This document shows, piece after piece, positions 46,872-55,996 of a stretch of 64,000 nt of DNA. Both the position numbers and the translations under genes were made by a program. The stretch is from Mesorhizobium_K marinum (lineage in GTDB: Bacteria > Pseudomonadota > Alphaproteobacteria > Rhizobiales > Rhizobiaceae): assembly GCF_040813715.1 (NCBI RefSeq), contig NZ_JBFOCH010000025.1; one strand, 5' to 3'. The notes under the pieces are model-generated. The model ran no database searches and had not been told where the DNA came from. It worked only from the letters and a program-made list of their open reading frames with translations. Each line of letters opens with the position of its first letter. Within the stretch, counting starts at the first letter, position 1.

Positions 46872-47777
46872 TCAGCGGCGCACCGTCCGCTGCGACTGGG
46901 CGATGCCGATGAAATCGCGCGCCGCCTGCGGCAGCCCGGAACCGCGCCGCCAGACCATGCCCACCTGGACGACCGGCAGCGCCCCCGAGATGTCGCGCGA
47001 CTCGATGCGGTCGCCTTCGAGCGACCAGGGCCGGTAGACGAGGTCGGGCAAAAGCGCGACCCCGGCGCCGGTGGCGACAAGACTGCGGACGGCCTCCACC
47101 GAGCGGGTCCGGAAGGCCACGTGCGGGCGCGTGCCGAGCGCCGCCAGAAGCTTGCCGGTGTTCTCCTCGATCTCGTCCACGGTCAGCATGATGAGCGGTT
47201 CGGTGGCGACGTCGGCCAGGTTGATGATCTCCGCGCTGGCCAGGCTGTGGCCCATCGGAAGCCAGAGCCGGTAGGCGGAAACCTCGAGAATCTCCGACTG
47301 CAGCGCCATCCGGTCGCGCAGGTTGGAGGTGACCATGACGGCGATGTCCAGCTTTCCGCCGACAAGCAGGTGCTCGAGGTAGTCGCCGTCATCCTCGATG
47401 GCCGAAATCTCGACCGCGGGGTGCGCGCGGCGGTAGCGGGCGAGCAGGTCGGACAGCACGTAGCCGGCGACCAGCGACGTCACGCCGAGTTGAAGTCTTC
47501 CGGTCGTAACCTCGCGGTCGCTGAAGAAGGTGCGCCGCGCGTCCGATACGTCGGCCAGGATCTTCGTGGCATGGCGCAGGAACTGATGTCCCTTGTGGGT
47601 GACGTTCAGGCCGCGCGGATGGCGATCGAACAGCGACACGCCGAGGTCGCTCTCAAGGTCCTTGATCGCCTCGGTTACCGCCGACTGCGAGATGGAAAGA
47701 TGCTGCGCGGCGCCGGAAACCGTGCCCCGCTCGGCAACCGCGACGAAATACTGGAGCTGCCTGATCGTGAAGGCCAT
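46872..47777 (-). CDS. LysR-family transcription regulator
   Basis: A 301-aa LysR protein (IRQLQYFVAVAERGTVSGAA, LSISQSAVTEAIKDLESDLG) with a usual effector-binding domain. It lies upstream of the pot operon on the same strand with 135 bp between, and diverges from the Rrf2 gene. It may control the polyamine operon, but no clear LysR palindrome was found, so the target is open. Confidence 0.8.
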   Translation of the reverse strand: MAFTIRQLQYFVAVAERGTVSGAAQHLSISQSAVTEAIKDLESDLGVSLFDRHPRGLNVTHKGHQFLRHATKILADVSDARRTFFSDREVTTGRLQLGVTSLVAGYVLSDLLARYRRAHPAVEISAIEDDGDYLEHLLVGGKLDIAVMVTSNLRDRMALQSEILEVSAYRLWLPMGHSLASAEIINLADVATEPLIMLTVDEIEENTGKLLAALGTRPHVAFRTRSVEAVRSLVATGAGVALLPDLVYRPWSLEGDRIESRDISGALPVVQVGMVWRRGSGLPQAARDFIGIAQSQRTVRR

Positions 47778-47844
47778 GCACGCAGATAACAGCGCGGCGC
47801 AGATTTAGGAAAGTGTATCGCCGTCCTTGATTGCCTGCCATTTC

Positions 47845-47861
47845 GTAACTATAAAAGTTAC
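47845..47861. promoter_or_regulatory. Palindromic operator abutting the Rrf2 start codon
   Basis: GTAACT (47845-47850) and AGTTAC (47856-47861) form perfect 6-bp arms around ATAAA. The right arm ends exactly one base before the ATG at 47862. Such spaced palindromes are typical autoregulatory sites of Rrf2-type repressors. No ribosome site fits between the palindrome and the ATG. Confidence 0.6.
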
Positions 47862-48320
47862 ATGAAGCGAAACAGCAAGCTTTCGGCATCCCTGCACGCG
47901 CTGGTGCATATGGCTCACAGGCCGGACCACGCGATGACCTCCGAGCAGATCGCATCCTGGCTGAACACCAATCCCGTCGTCGTGCGGCGCATGGTGGCCG
48001 GCCTGCGCGAGGCCGGCATCCTTTCGTCGACTCGCGGCCATGGCGGCGGCTGGACGCTGGCGCGGCCGGCCGACCGGATCACGCTCGCCGACGTCACGGC
48101 GGCGCTGGACGAGAAGCTGATTGCGTTCAGCACCGAACCGGAGAATCCACGCTGTCTCGTCGAGCGCGCCGTCAACCGATCGCTCGACGACGTTCGGGAC
48201 GAGGTCGAACGGATTCTGGCGCAGCGCCTCGCGCAAGTGACCCTCGCCGACCTTGTCGCCGAATGCGGCGCAGGCGTGTCGGCCCACCTGGAGAACAATC
48301 ATGTCCACGACCGCAACTGA
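47862..48320 (+). CDS. Rrf2-family transcription regulator
   Basis: A 152-aa winged-helix protein of the Rrf2 family (MKRNSKLSASLHALVHMAHR start, recognition region NTNPVVVRRMVAGLREAGIL, wing RGHGGGWTLARP). The usual three clustered cysteines of IscR/NsrR are missing (only two are found, C at about 103 and C at about 138), so an Fe-S cluster is not assured. It overlaps the next gene, a thioredoxin-reductase-like flavoprotein, by 20 bp, a common redox-sensor arrangement. Confidence 0.82.
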   Translation: MKRNSKLSASLHALVHMAHRPDHAMTSEQIASWLNTNPVVVRRMVAGLREAGILSSTRGHGGGWTLARPADRITLADVTAALDEKLIAFSTEPENPRCLVERAVNRSLDDVRDEVERILAQRLAQVTLADLVAECGAGVSAHLENNHVHDRN

Positions 48321-49206
48321 CGTCGCCATCATCGGCGGCAGCTTCGCCGGACTGTCGGCCGCGCTGCAACTCGCACGCGCCCGCCGAACGGTGACGATCT
48401 TCGACACCGGCGAACCGCGCAACCGGTACGCCGCGGCATCGCACGGCTTCCTCGGGCAAGACGGCGTGCCGCCCGCCGACATCATCGCCGGCGCCCGCAG
48501 GCAGCTTTCCGCCTATCCGACCGTGCGCTTCGTCGACGCCCGGGCGGAAAGCGCCGACGGTGCGGCTGACGCCTTCACCCTCTCCGGCGCGAACGGCGGG
48601 ACGCTATCGGCGCGCCGCATCGTGCTCGCGCATGGCGTCAGCGACGCGCTGCCCGACATCCCCGGCCTCGCCGACGAATGGGGCCGGCGCGTCGCGCATT
48701 GCCCCTATTGCCACGGCTACGAATTCGGCGGTCGTCCGCTCGGGGTACTGGCGGCCAACGGTCCGGTCGCGTTGCACCACGCCCTGCTGGTGCGCGAATG
48801 GGGTCCGGTCACGCTGTTCCTGAACGGCGCGATCGAGCCGGACGCCGACATGCTCCAGCAGTTCAAGGCGCGCGACGTCGCGGTCGAGCGGCGATCGGTC
48901 AAGGCCGTCGCCTCACGTCCGGACGCCCTGACCGTCCAGTTGGACGGCGGCGGCAGCGTCAACCTGGCCGGACTGTTCACGCAGCCGCGCTCGACCCTCA
49001 CCAGCAGCATCGGCGAACAACTCGGCTGCGTGAACGTCGACGGCCAGTTCGGCCCGATCGTCAAGGTCGACGACATGAAGCAGACGACGGTGCCGGGCGT
49101 ATTTGCCGCAGGCGACATCGCGCGGCCGGCGCCGAGCGTTCCGCTTGCGGTGGCCGACGGCGCGCTGGCCGGCGTCGCCGCGCACCGGTCGCTAGTGTTC
49201 GCCTAG
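48301..49206 (+). CDS. Thioredoxin-reductase-like FAD/NAD(P) oxidoreductase
   Basis: A 301-aa flavoprotein with the FAD-binding GGSFAGLSAAL motif at its N-terminus, the redox pair C134-P-Y-C137 (HCPYCHGYE) and the C-terminal FAD motif GVFAAGDIARPAPSVP. This layout matches thioredoxin reductase-like proteins. The NAD(P)-binding glycine-rich motif is weak (GVLAANGPVALHHAL), so its electron donor may differ. It is co-transcribed with the Rrf2 regulator. The stop overlaps that of the deoR gene on the other strand. Confidence 0.8.
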   Translation: MSTTATDVAIIGGSFAGLSAALQLARARRTVTIFDTGEPRNRYAAASHGFLGQDGVPPADIIAGARRQLSAYPTVRFVDARAESADGAADAFTLSGANGGTLSARRIVLAHGVSDALPDIPGLADEWGRRVAHCPYCHGYEFGGRPLGVLAANGPVALHHALLVREWGPVTLFLNGAIEPDADMLQQFKARDVAVERRSVKAVASRPDALTVQLDGGGSVNLAGLFTQPRSTLTSSIGEQLGCVNVDGQFGPIVKVDDMKQTTVPGVFAAGDIARPAPSVPLAVADGALAGVAAHRSLVFA

Positions 49207-49970
49207 CGGGATCCCGCGACGACGAGCTTGGCGCCGGCGCCCTCGATGGCCGCAGCGACGTCACGCGGCGGCGGCATGTCGGTCACCAGTTCGCCGAAAG
49301 CCGAGAAAGCGCAAACCTGGACCAGGCCCTGGCGTCCGAATTTCGTATGGTCGGTGACGACGATCGTCCGGGTGCCGCGCGTCAGCACGACGCGGGCGAA
49401 CTCCGCCTCCTCGAGCACGTAGTCCATGACGCCGTCCTCCGCGTCGATGGCGCCGGCCGTGATGACGGCGTGGTTGACGCTGAACCGGCTGACGAACTCA
49501 ATCGCGGAAACGCCGAAGGCGGCGCCAGAATCGCTGCGCAACTCGCCGCCCGCCATGTAGACCTTGTTGCCGTTCACGGTTGCCAGCGTGCGGGCGATGT
49601 CGGAGGAGTTGGTGACGACGGTCAGGCGGCGGTGGTTGAGCAGTTCGCGCGCCAGGAAGCTGGTTGTCGTGCCCGTGTCGAGCATGACGGATTCGCCGTC
49701 GCCGATGGTGCCGGCGACATGGCGGGCGATGGCGCGCTTGGCGTCGGCCTGCTCGCGCATGCGCCGCTCGAAGGGCGCCTCGCCGACCACGGACGGCAGG
49801 CCTATGGCGCCATGCATCTTCATCACCGAGCCATCGCGGGCAAGCGGCTTCACGTCACGCCGTACTGTTTCGAGCGAAACGCCCAGCTTTTCGGCAAGGC
49901 GGGCGATCGTGATCGTCCCCTCCTCCTGGATAAGCTTCAGAATCTCGCCGTGCCGCTTGGAATAGTTCAT
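49203..49970 (-). CDS. DeoR/GlpR-family transcription repressor
   Basis: A 255-aa protein: DeoR helix-turn-helix (RHGEILKLIQEEGTITIARL, KLGVSLETVRRDVKPL) plus the sugar-phosphate-sensing DeoRC domain (DTGTTTSFLAREL, VVTNSSDIARTL). The ATG at 49970 is favoured, as the added residues to 50009 look random. It diverges from the 50288 phosphotransferase and most likely controls that cluster from the 317-bp space between. Confidence 0.82.
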   Translation of the reverse strand: MNYSKRHGEILKLIQEEGTITIARLAEKLGVSLETVRRDVKPLARDGSVMKMHGAIGLPSVVGEAPFERRMREQADAKRAIARHVAGTIGDGESVMLDTGTTTSFLARELLNHRRLTVVTNSSDIARTLATVNGNKVYMAGGELRSDSGAAFGVSAIEFVSRFSVNHAVITAGAIDAEDGVMDYVLEEAEFARVVLTRGTRTIVVTDHTKFGRQGLVQVCAFSAFGELVTDMPPPRDVAAAIEGAGAKLVVAGSR

Positions 49971-50287
49971 CCGCCTCGCTGCGCCTCGAACGGAGGCCCC
50001 CTGCCCCACACCCGCGCTTCTACACCGTTTCTCGCCGATTTGGTTCGAAATCGTCGAAGCAACCGCCGATCCGGCCTGGCTGACAGGTTCCCGGGATTTC
50101 GATCATCAATCGGTCATAAAGTCAAAAAAAACCACAAAATCGCGTTGACAATGCGCGGGCGGCCATTCGACAGTGGCTGCCTGATTTCCAGGAACCGCCG
50201 GCGGCGAAGCCCTTCGCCACCGCACCTGCCGACGGGAATGTCGCAATTGGCATTGGGACGCACAGGTCCAGATATCGTGGTGCGCGC
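49971..50287. promoter_or_regulatory. Divergent promoter region with a palindrome
   Basis: No gene is visible. CGATTT (50036-50041) and AAATCG (50048-50053) are perfect inverted arms around GGTTCG and could bind the DeoR-type regulator. An AT-rich patch (about 50113-50140, with an A8 run) and a TTGACA (about 50145) suggest a promoter, but I see no good -10. Confidence 0.4.
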
Positions 50288-51178
50288 ATGAGAGCGGCGG
50301 AATACCGTATCCGGTCGCTGAAGATGTGGAACGGGGCCATCTCGATCGAACCGCTGAAGGGCGGCCTCAGCAACGAGAGCTTTCTGGTCGCCGACGCGAA
50401 CGGCAAGCATGTCGTTCGCATCGGCAAGGATTTTCCGTTTCACCATGTTCAACGCGAACGCGAAGTCATGGTCGCCCGTGCGGCCGCGGCGGCCGGCTTC
50501 GCGCCTGCAGTCACGTTCGCCGAAACGGGCGTCATGGTCGCCGACTTCCTGGACGCCCGGACCTATTCCGCGGACGATGTGCGCGCCAACCGCTCGCGCA
50601 TCGCCAGGCTCATGCGGGACTTCCATCACGAAATGCCCAGGCATGTCTCGGGCGCCGGCTTCATGTTCTGGGTTTTCCACGTCAACCGCGACTATGCCCG
50701 CACCCTGCAGGCCGGCAACAGCCGGATGACGCATCGGCTGCCCGAGTTCCTCGCACTTAACGACGCGCTGGAGGCGCGGCAGATGCCGTTGCCGGTCATC
50801 TTCGGGCACAACGACCTCCTGCCCGCCAACTTCCTCGACGACGGGCACAAGCTCTGGCTGATCGACTTCGAATATGCCGGCTTCAACACGGCCATGTTCG
50901 ACCTCGCCGGAGCGGCATCCAACGCCGGCATGACAGCCGACGAATCCGACGAACTCCTGGCCGAGTATTTCGGCCATGCGCCCGACATCGACCTCCGGCG
51001 CTCGCACGCGGCCACGCAGTGCGCCTCGCTGCTGCGCGAAGCCATGTGGTCGATGGTGTCGGAACTGCACCTTGCCGCGCCGGGCGCCGACTACGCGGCC
51101 TATACGGCCGAAAACCTCGCGCGGCTCGACGCCGCTCTCGAAACGTACCAGACGACATACGGAAAGCTGCTCCCATGA
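50288..51178 (+). CDS. Choline/ethanolamine kinase-like phosphotransferase
   Basis: A 296-aa APH/choline-kinase-fold protein: GGLSNESFLV for the nucleotide loop, HVVRIGKD with the ATP-binding lysine region, catalytic FGHNDLLPANFLDDG and metal-binding LIDFEYAG. The full motif set suggests an active kinase. Its stop overlaps the start of the following flavoprotein (ATGA), so the two products are made together, hinting that the substrate is an alcohol-bearing amine related to that enzyme's substrate. The target is not fixed by sequence. Confidence 0.75.
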   Translation: MRAAEYRIRSLKMWNGAISIEPLKGGLSNESFLVADANGKHVVRIGKDFPFHHVQREREVMVARAAAAAGFAPAVTFAETGVMVADFLDARTYSADDVRANRSRIARLMRDFHHEMPRHVSGAGFMFWVFHVNRDYARTLQAGNSRMTHRLPEFLALNDALEARQMPLPVIFGHNDLLPANFLDDGHKLWLIDFEYAGFNTAMFDLAGAASNAGMTADESDELLAEYFGHAPDIDLRRSHAATQCASLLREAMWSMVSELHLAAPGADYAAYTAENLARLDAALETYQTTYGKLLP

Positions 51179-53628
51179 CCCTGCCAAGCCAAGCCGCGAT
51201 CGTCGTGATCGGCGGCGGCATCATCGGCTGCTCCACGGCCTACCACCTGGCGCGCGACCACAAGGCCGACGTGATCCTCCTGGAACAGGGAAAGCTCACC
51301 TCGGGGTCGACCTGGCATGCGGCAGGACTGGTCGGGCAGTTGCGCTCGTCGGCGTCGATCACGCGGGTGCTCAAATATTCCGTCGACCTCTACAAGGGGC
51401 TGGAGGCCGAGACGGGACTGGCAACCGGCTGGAAGATGACCGGGTGCCTGAGGCTCGCCACCAACACGGACCGCTGGACGGAATTTCGCCGGCTGGCGAC
51501 CACCGCCAGGAGCTTCGGCATGGACATGCACCTGGTGTCGCCGGAGGAAGTGAAGCGCATGTGGCCACTGATGGACGTGTCCGATCTCGTCGGCGCGTCG
51601 TGGCTGCCGACCGACGGACAGGCGAGCCCTTCCGACATCACGCAGTCGCTGGCCAAGGGCGCGCGCATGCATGGCGCGAAGCTGTTCGAGGGCGTGCGCG
51701 TCACCGGCTTCGAGATGAAGGACGGGCGTATCGTCAAGGTGAAGACATCGGCCGGCGACGTCGCCTGTGACAAGGTGGTCAACTGCGCCGGGCAATGGGC
51801 GCGTCAGGTCGGCGCGATGGCCGGCATCACCGTGCCGCTGCAACCGGTGAAGCACCAGTATATCATCACCGAGAAGCTCGAGGGGCTGGCCGCCGCCGCA
51901 CCGACGATCCGCGATCCCGACCGGCGCACCTATTTCAAGGAAGAGGTCGGCGGGCTGGTGATGGGCGGCTACGAGCCGAACCCGCAGGCCTGGGAAACCG
52001 GCCTTGCCGGCGGCGACGTGCCCGACGACTGGGAGTTCCGCCTGTTCGACGACGACTTTGACCATTTCGAGCAGCATATGGAGCAGGCCATCGCGCGCGT
52101 GCCGGCGCTGGAGACGGCCGGCGTCAAGCAGATGATCAACGGCCCGGAGAGCTTCACGCCGGACGGCAACTTCATCCTGGGATCGGCGCCGGAGTGCACC
52201 AACATGTTCGTCGGCGCCGGCTTCAACGCCTTCGGCATCGCGTCGGGCGGCGGCGCAGGCTGGGTGCTGGCGCAATGGGTGGTGGACGGCGAGGCGCCGC
52301 TCGACCTCTGGGTGGTCGACATCAGGCGCTTCTCCGGCCTGCACCGCGACCGGCGATGGGTCGCCGACCGCACCCTCGAAGCCTATGGCAAGCACTACAC
52401 GGTCGGCTTCCCGCACGAGGAATATGAAAGCGGGCGCCCGCGCATCGTCTCGCCGCTCTACGAGCGGCTGAAGGCGCACCGCGCAGTGTTCGGCTCGAAG
52501 CTTGGCTGGGAACGACCGAACTGGTTCGCGCCCGAAGGCGTCGAGGCCCGCGACGTCTATTCTATGGGCCGGCAGAACTGGTTCGCGGCGGTTGGCGAGG
52601 AACACCGCCACGTCCGCGAAAAGGTCGGCATCTTCGACCAATCGTCGTTCGCCAAGTACGAGCTGTCCGGAAAGCAGGCCCAGCAGGCCCTCGACTGGAT
52701 CTGCGCCAACGACGTCTCGCGGCCGCCCGGCCGGCTGACCTACACGCAGTTGCTCAATACGCGCGGCGGCATCGAGGCGGACCTGACCGTGGCGCGGCTC
52801 GCCGACGACCGCTTCTACATCGTCACCGGCACCGGATTCCGGACGCACGATTTCGGCTGGATCGAGGACCACCTGCCCGACGGGCTCGACGCCAAGCTGG
52901 TGGACGTCACGGAGCAATTCGGGACCCTGTCGCTGATGGGGCCGCGGGCGCGCGACGTGCTTTCGGCAGCGACCGATTCGGACGTCTCCGATGCCGGCTT
53001 TCCATTCGGGCATGTACGCGAGATCGTCATCGCCGGACATGCGGTTCGCGCGCTCCGCATCACCTATGTCGGCGAACTCGGCTGGGAACTGCACGTACCG
53101 CTGGCCGCGACCGGCGATGTATTCGATATGCTGATGAAAGCCGGCGCCAAGCACGACATCCGGCCAATCGGCTACCGCGCGCTGGAAGCGCTGCGGCTGG
53201 AAAAGGGATACCGCGCCTGGGGCTCCGACATCACGCCGAACGACACGCCCCAGGAGGCAGGCCTCGGATGGGCCGTAAAACTTCGCAAGAACACGGATTT
53301 CCTGGGACGGCGCGCGCTGGAGAAGGCGTCCGGCGAGCCCCTGAAGAAACGGTTCGCGGGCTTCACGGTCGACGACCCCGATGTCGTTCTGCTGGGCCGC
53401 GAGACCATCCTCAGGAATGGCGAACCGGTCGGCTATCTGACATCCGGCGGTTACGGCTACACGATCGGCAAGAACATCGGCTACGGCTATGTGCGCAACG
53501 CCGACGGCGTGAGCGACGAGTCCCTTGCTTCCGGCAACTACGAACTGGTGGTGGCGATGGACCGCACGCCGGCCAGGATCTGGCTGGAGCCGATGTACGA
53601 TGCGAAAGCGGAGCGCGTGAAGGCGTAG
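51175..53628 (+). CDS. Dimethylglycine/sarcosine dehydrogenase-like flavoprotein with GcvT domains
   Basis: An 817-aa protein with an N-terminal DAO-type FAD domain (IVVIGGGIIGCSTAYHLA, GSTWHAAGLVGQLRSS with the histidine for covalent FAD in the DMGDH family) and a C-terminal GcvT-like folate-binding part (FDQSSFAKYELSGKQAQ, SLMGPRARDVLSA, ALRLEKGYRAWGSDI). Such enzymes oxidise N-methyl groups and pass formaldehyde units to tetrahydrofolate. Position after a choline-kinase-like gene suggests work on choline or betaine breakdown products. The substrate among dimethylglycine, sarcosine and related amines is not decided. Confidence 0.82.
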   Translation: MTLPSQAAIVVIGGGIIGCSTAYHLARDHKADVILLEQGKLTSGSTWHAAGLVGQLRSSASITRVLKYSVDLYKGLEAETGLATGWKMTGCLRLATNTDRWTEFRRLATTARSFGMDMHLVSPEEVKRMWPLMDVSDLVGASWLPTDGQASPSDITQSLAKGARMHGAKLFEGVRVTGFEMKDGRIVKVKTSAGDVACDKVVNCAGQWARQVGAMAGITVPLQPVKHQYIITEKLEGLAAAAPTIRDPDRRTYFKEEVGGLVMGGYEPNPQAWETGLAGGDVPDDWEFRLFDDDFDHFEQHMEQAIARVPALETAGVKQMINGPESFTPDGNFILGSAPECTNMFVGAGFNAFGIASGGGAGWVLAQWVVDGEAPLDLWVVDIRRFSGLHRDRRWVADRTLEAYGKHYTVGFPHEEYESGRPRIVSPLYERLKAHRAVFGSKLGWERPNWFAPEGVEARDVYSMGRQNWFAAVGEEHRHVREKVGIFDQSSFAKYELSGKQAQQALDWICANDVSRPPGRLTYTQLLNTRGGIEADLTVARLADDRFYIVTGTGFRTHDFGWIEDHLPDGLDAKLVDVTEQFGTLSLMGPRARDVLSAATDSDVSDAGFPFGHVREIVIAGHAVRALRITYVGELGWELHVPLAATGDVFDMLMKAGAKHDIRPIGYRALEALRLEKGYRAWGSDITPNDTPQEAGLGWAVKLRKNTDFLGRRALEKASGEPLKKRFAGFTVDDPDVVLLGRETILRNGEPVGYLTSGGYGYTIGKNIGYGYVRNADGVSDESLASGNYELVVAMDRTPARIWLEPMYDAKAERVKA

Positions 53629-53657
53629 ACTGAGCCGGCCACCCCAATCCGGGCAGT

Positions 53658-54308
53658 TCACATCCGCCGCAGCACCAGCCCGCGGCTCGGCACAGTGCCG
53701 GCCTCACCCGGCATCGAAACGTAGGGTTCGGTCTCCTCGGCGCGCGCGACGAGACCCTGTCCCTCCAGATCGGCGATGCGGGCGGAGAAACCACCGTCCC
53801 AAAGCGTGTTCTTGACCGTAAGCACGACGGCGCCGCCGGGGCGGCAGATGCGGATGAGTTCGTCGAGCCCCTCGACGCCGACGTGGCCCGACGTGAAGAC
53901 GCCGGCCGACACAATGCCCGCGAAATGGCCGTCCGCGAAGGGCAGCGGCCCGCCGAGGGCCAGCCGGTGGAAGGCCCTGTAGGCGCCCTTCCCGGCTGCC
54001 TTGGCCAGCATGCCTTCGGAGATGTCGAGTGCCTCGACATGCGGATAGCCCATGATGCCGAGCCACTCGCCGATCAGGCCGGTGCCGGCGCCGGCGTCGA
54101 GCAGGGGCGACGCGCCGCGCGGCAGATGGCGCGACAGAAGCGCAAGGCAGATCGAGGGGTGGCGGTAGCCGGCAAGCGCCATCTCCTGGTCGTAGGTTTC
54201 CGACCAGCGGTCGTAGAGCGCGGCGACCTCGCCCGCGTCCTTCGCGTCGTAGACGGCGCCGAGCGCCCCGTCATGCCTGCTGCCTGACATTGGAAATTGC
54301 CTGTTCAT
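53658..54308 (-). CDS. Class I SAM-dependent methyltransferase
   Basis: A protein of about 216 aa with the SAM-binding motif LLDAGAGTGLIGEWL, the acidic motif II VEALDISEGML and a later FADGHFAGIVSAGVF strand. It resembles Williams-Beuren-type (methyltransf_11/25) small-molecule methyltransferases. It lies tail to tail with the dehydrogenase gene and diverges from the second kinase-like gene. The start is uncertain (54332, 54308 and 54290 are in frame). The substrate is unknown. Confidence 0.75.
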   Translation of the reverse strand: MNRQFPMSGSRHDGALGAVYDAKDAGEVAALYDRWSETYDQEMALAGYRHPSICLALLSRHLPRGASPLLDAGAGTGLIGEWLGIMGYPHVEALDISEGMLAKAAGKGAYRAFHRLALGGPLPFADGHFAGIVSAGVFTSGHVGVEGLDELIRICRPGGAVVLTVKNTLWDGGFSARIADLEGQGLVARAEETEPYVSMPGEAGTVPSRGLVLRRM

Positions 54309-54382
54309 GCGTGTCACTTCGATCATAGCCAAGGGAGGCGAACTGTGGAACGGTCCCGCCGGACAAAACGACAGGGGGATTC

Positions 54383-55285
54383 ATGAGCGACCTCGACCTG
54401 GCGCGCCAAGCAATGGCCGGAGTGCCGCTGCTCAAGGACTATGACGGGCCTGTCGTCAGGCTGGGCGGACTGACCAACCTGGTTTTCCAGGTCGGCGACC
54501 ACTGCATCCGCGTACCCGGAAAAGGAACCGAAGAGTACATCAACCGTGCGCACGAGGCCGTCGCCGCGCGCGAGGCAGCAAAGGCCGGCGTCAGCCCTGA
54601 AGTCCTCTATTTCGACGAGAAGGGCGTGATGGTGACCCGCTTCATCGACGAGGCGCAGACGATGTCGCCGGCAGCCTTCAAGCTCAACGAGGGAGCGCCG
54701 GCGCGCGCGGCCGAGGCCTTCCGCAAGCTGCATACTTCCGGCGCGGTCTTCCCCTTCCGCTTCTACCTTTTCGCGATGATCGACGACTACCTGAAGGTGC
54801 TGTCGACCAAGGAGGTGGAACTGCCGCCGGGATACCACGACGTGCTGCATGAGGCCGAGGACATCCGCCAGGCTCTGTCGCTGCACCCCGCGCCTCTTGC
54901 CGCCTGCCATTGCGATCCGCTGTGCGAGAATTTTCTCGACGCCGGCGACCGCATGTGGATCGTCGACTGGGAGTATGCCGGCATGAACGACCCGATGTGG
55001 GACCTCGGCGACCTGTCAGTCGAGGGCAAGTTCGGCGAGCGGCAGGACGAGGAGATGCTGCGCGCCTATTTTTCCGGCGAACCGAGACCGGCCGAACGCG
55101 GGCGCGTGGTGATCTACAAGGCGATGTGCGATCTCCTGTGGACGCTCTGGGGCCTGATCCAGCTCGTCAATGCGAACCCGGCCGAGAACTTCCGCGCCTA
55201 TGCCGACGGGCGTTTCGCGCGTTGCCGTGCGTTGATGCAGACGCCGGACTTCTCGCGGCACGTCGCGGCGGTGCGCAAGGGATAG
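54383..55285 (+). CDS. Second choline kinase-like phosphotransferase
   Basis: A 300-aa choline/ethanolamine kinase-family protein. It has GGLTNLVFQVGDHCIRVPGKG for the nucleotide loop and lysine, the catalytic CHCDPLCENFLDAGD and metal-binding WIVDWEYAGMNDPMWDLGD. The motif WEYAGMND-x-D is closer to LicA/choline kinases than in the first copy at 50288. ATG 54383 follows an AGGGGG site. Two such kinases lie within 4 kb. Confidence 0.78.
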   Translation: MSDLDLARQAMAGVPLLKDYDGPVVRLGGLTNLVFQVGDHCIRVPGKGTEEYINRAHEAVAAREAAKAGVSPEVLYFDEKGVMVTRFIDEAQTMSPAAFKLNEGAPARAAEAFRKLHTSGAVFPFRFYLFAMIDDYLKVLSTKEVELPPGYHDVLHEAEDIRQALSLHPAPLAACHCDPLCENFLDAGDRMWIVDWEYAGMNDPMWDLGDLSVEGKFGERQDEEMLRAYFSGEPRPAERGRVVIYKAMCDLLWTLWGLIQLVNANPAENFRAYADGRFARCRALMQTPDFSRHVAAVRKG

Positions 55286-55348
55286 ATTCCCGCTTCAACC
55301 GTCCCCGGCCCGTGCTAGGCTTCGGTCGACAGGCTGAGGAGCGCACCC

Positions 55349-55978
55349 ATGACCCGACGTGTCGTCGAAGGCGAGGCAATCGATGTCGGTTTCGACGGCA
55401 AGCGCTGCATCCATTCGCGCAACTGCGTGCTGGGCCACCCGGCCGTATTCGAACCGAACGCGCCCGGCGAGTGGATCCATCCAGACGCCGGATCGGTGGA
55501 CGCCATCACCTTCATCGCGCGCAGCTGCCCGTCGGGCGCCATTACGTTCAGGCGCAAGGACGGCGGCCCCGACGAGCAGCCGCCAGTCGTCAACACCGTG
55601 CGGATCAGGGAAAATGGCCCGCTGGCCTTCAGTGCCGACATGGAGATCGCAGGCGAAGACGCGTTGCGCGCCACGCTGTGCCGCTGCGGGGCATCCGGGA
55701 ACAAGCCCTATTGCGACGGCAGCCACACCAAGAGCGGGTTCGCCGCCAGCGGCGAACCCGCGGCGAAGGAGTCGAGCCCGCTCGAGGCGCGCGACGGGAC
55801 GCTCAAGGTCACGCCGCAGCCGAACGGATCGCTGAAGGTCGAAGGCAACCTGGAAATCGTCAGCGGCACCGGCCGCACCATCGACCGGGTGACGCGCGTC
55901 TTCCTCTGTCGTTGCGGCCATTCCAAGAACAAGCCGTTCTGCGACGGCAGCCACAAGGCGGCAGGCTTCGTGGGCTAG
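55349..55978 (+). CDS. Triple Fe-S protein: divergent ferredoxin (Fer4_19) plus two CDGSH domains
   Basis: A 209-aa protein with three cluster sites in one chain. Residues 1-70 form a YjdI-type domain (C20, C26, C60-P). Two CDGSH-type [2Fe-2S] sites follow: CRCGASGNKPYCDGSH at 111-126 and CRCGHSKNKPFCDGSH at 187-202, each with the 3-Cys/1-His ligand set. CDGSH proteins act in redox or Fe-S transfer. It is the last gene on this strand; no partner enzyme is adjacent. Confidence 0.85.
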   Translation: MTRRVVEGEAIDVGFDGKRCIHSRNCVLGHPAVFEPNAPGEWIHPDAGSVDAITFIARSCPSGAITFRRKDGGPDEQPPVVNTVRIRENGPLAFSADMEIAGEDALRATLCRCGASGNKPYCDGSHTKSGFAASGEPAAKESSPLEARDGTLKVTPQPNGSLKVEGNLEIVSGTGRTIDRVTRVFLCRCGHSKNKPFCDGSHKAAGFVG

Positions 55979-55996
55979 CCCTCGGGCCGACCGGGC

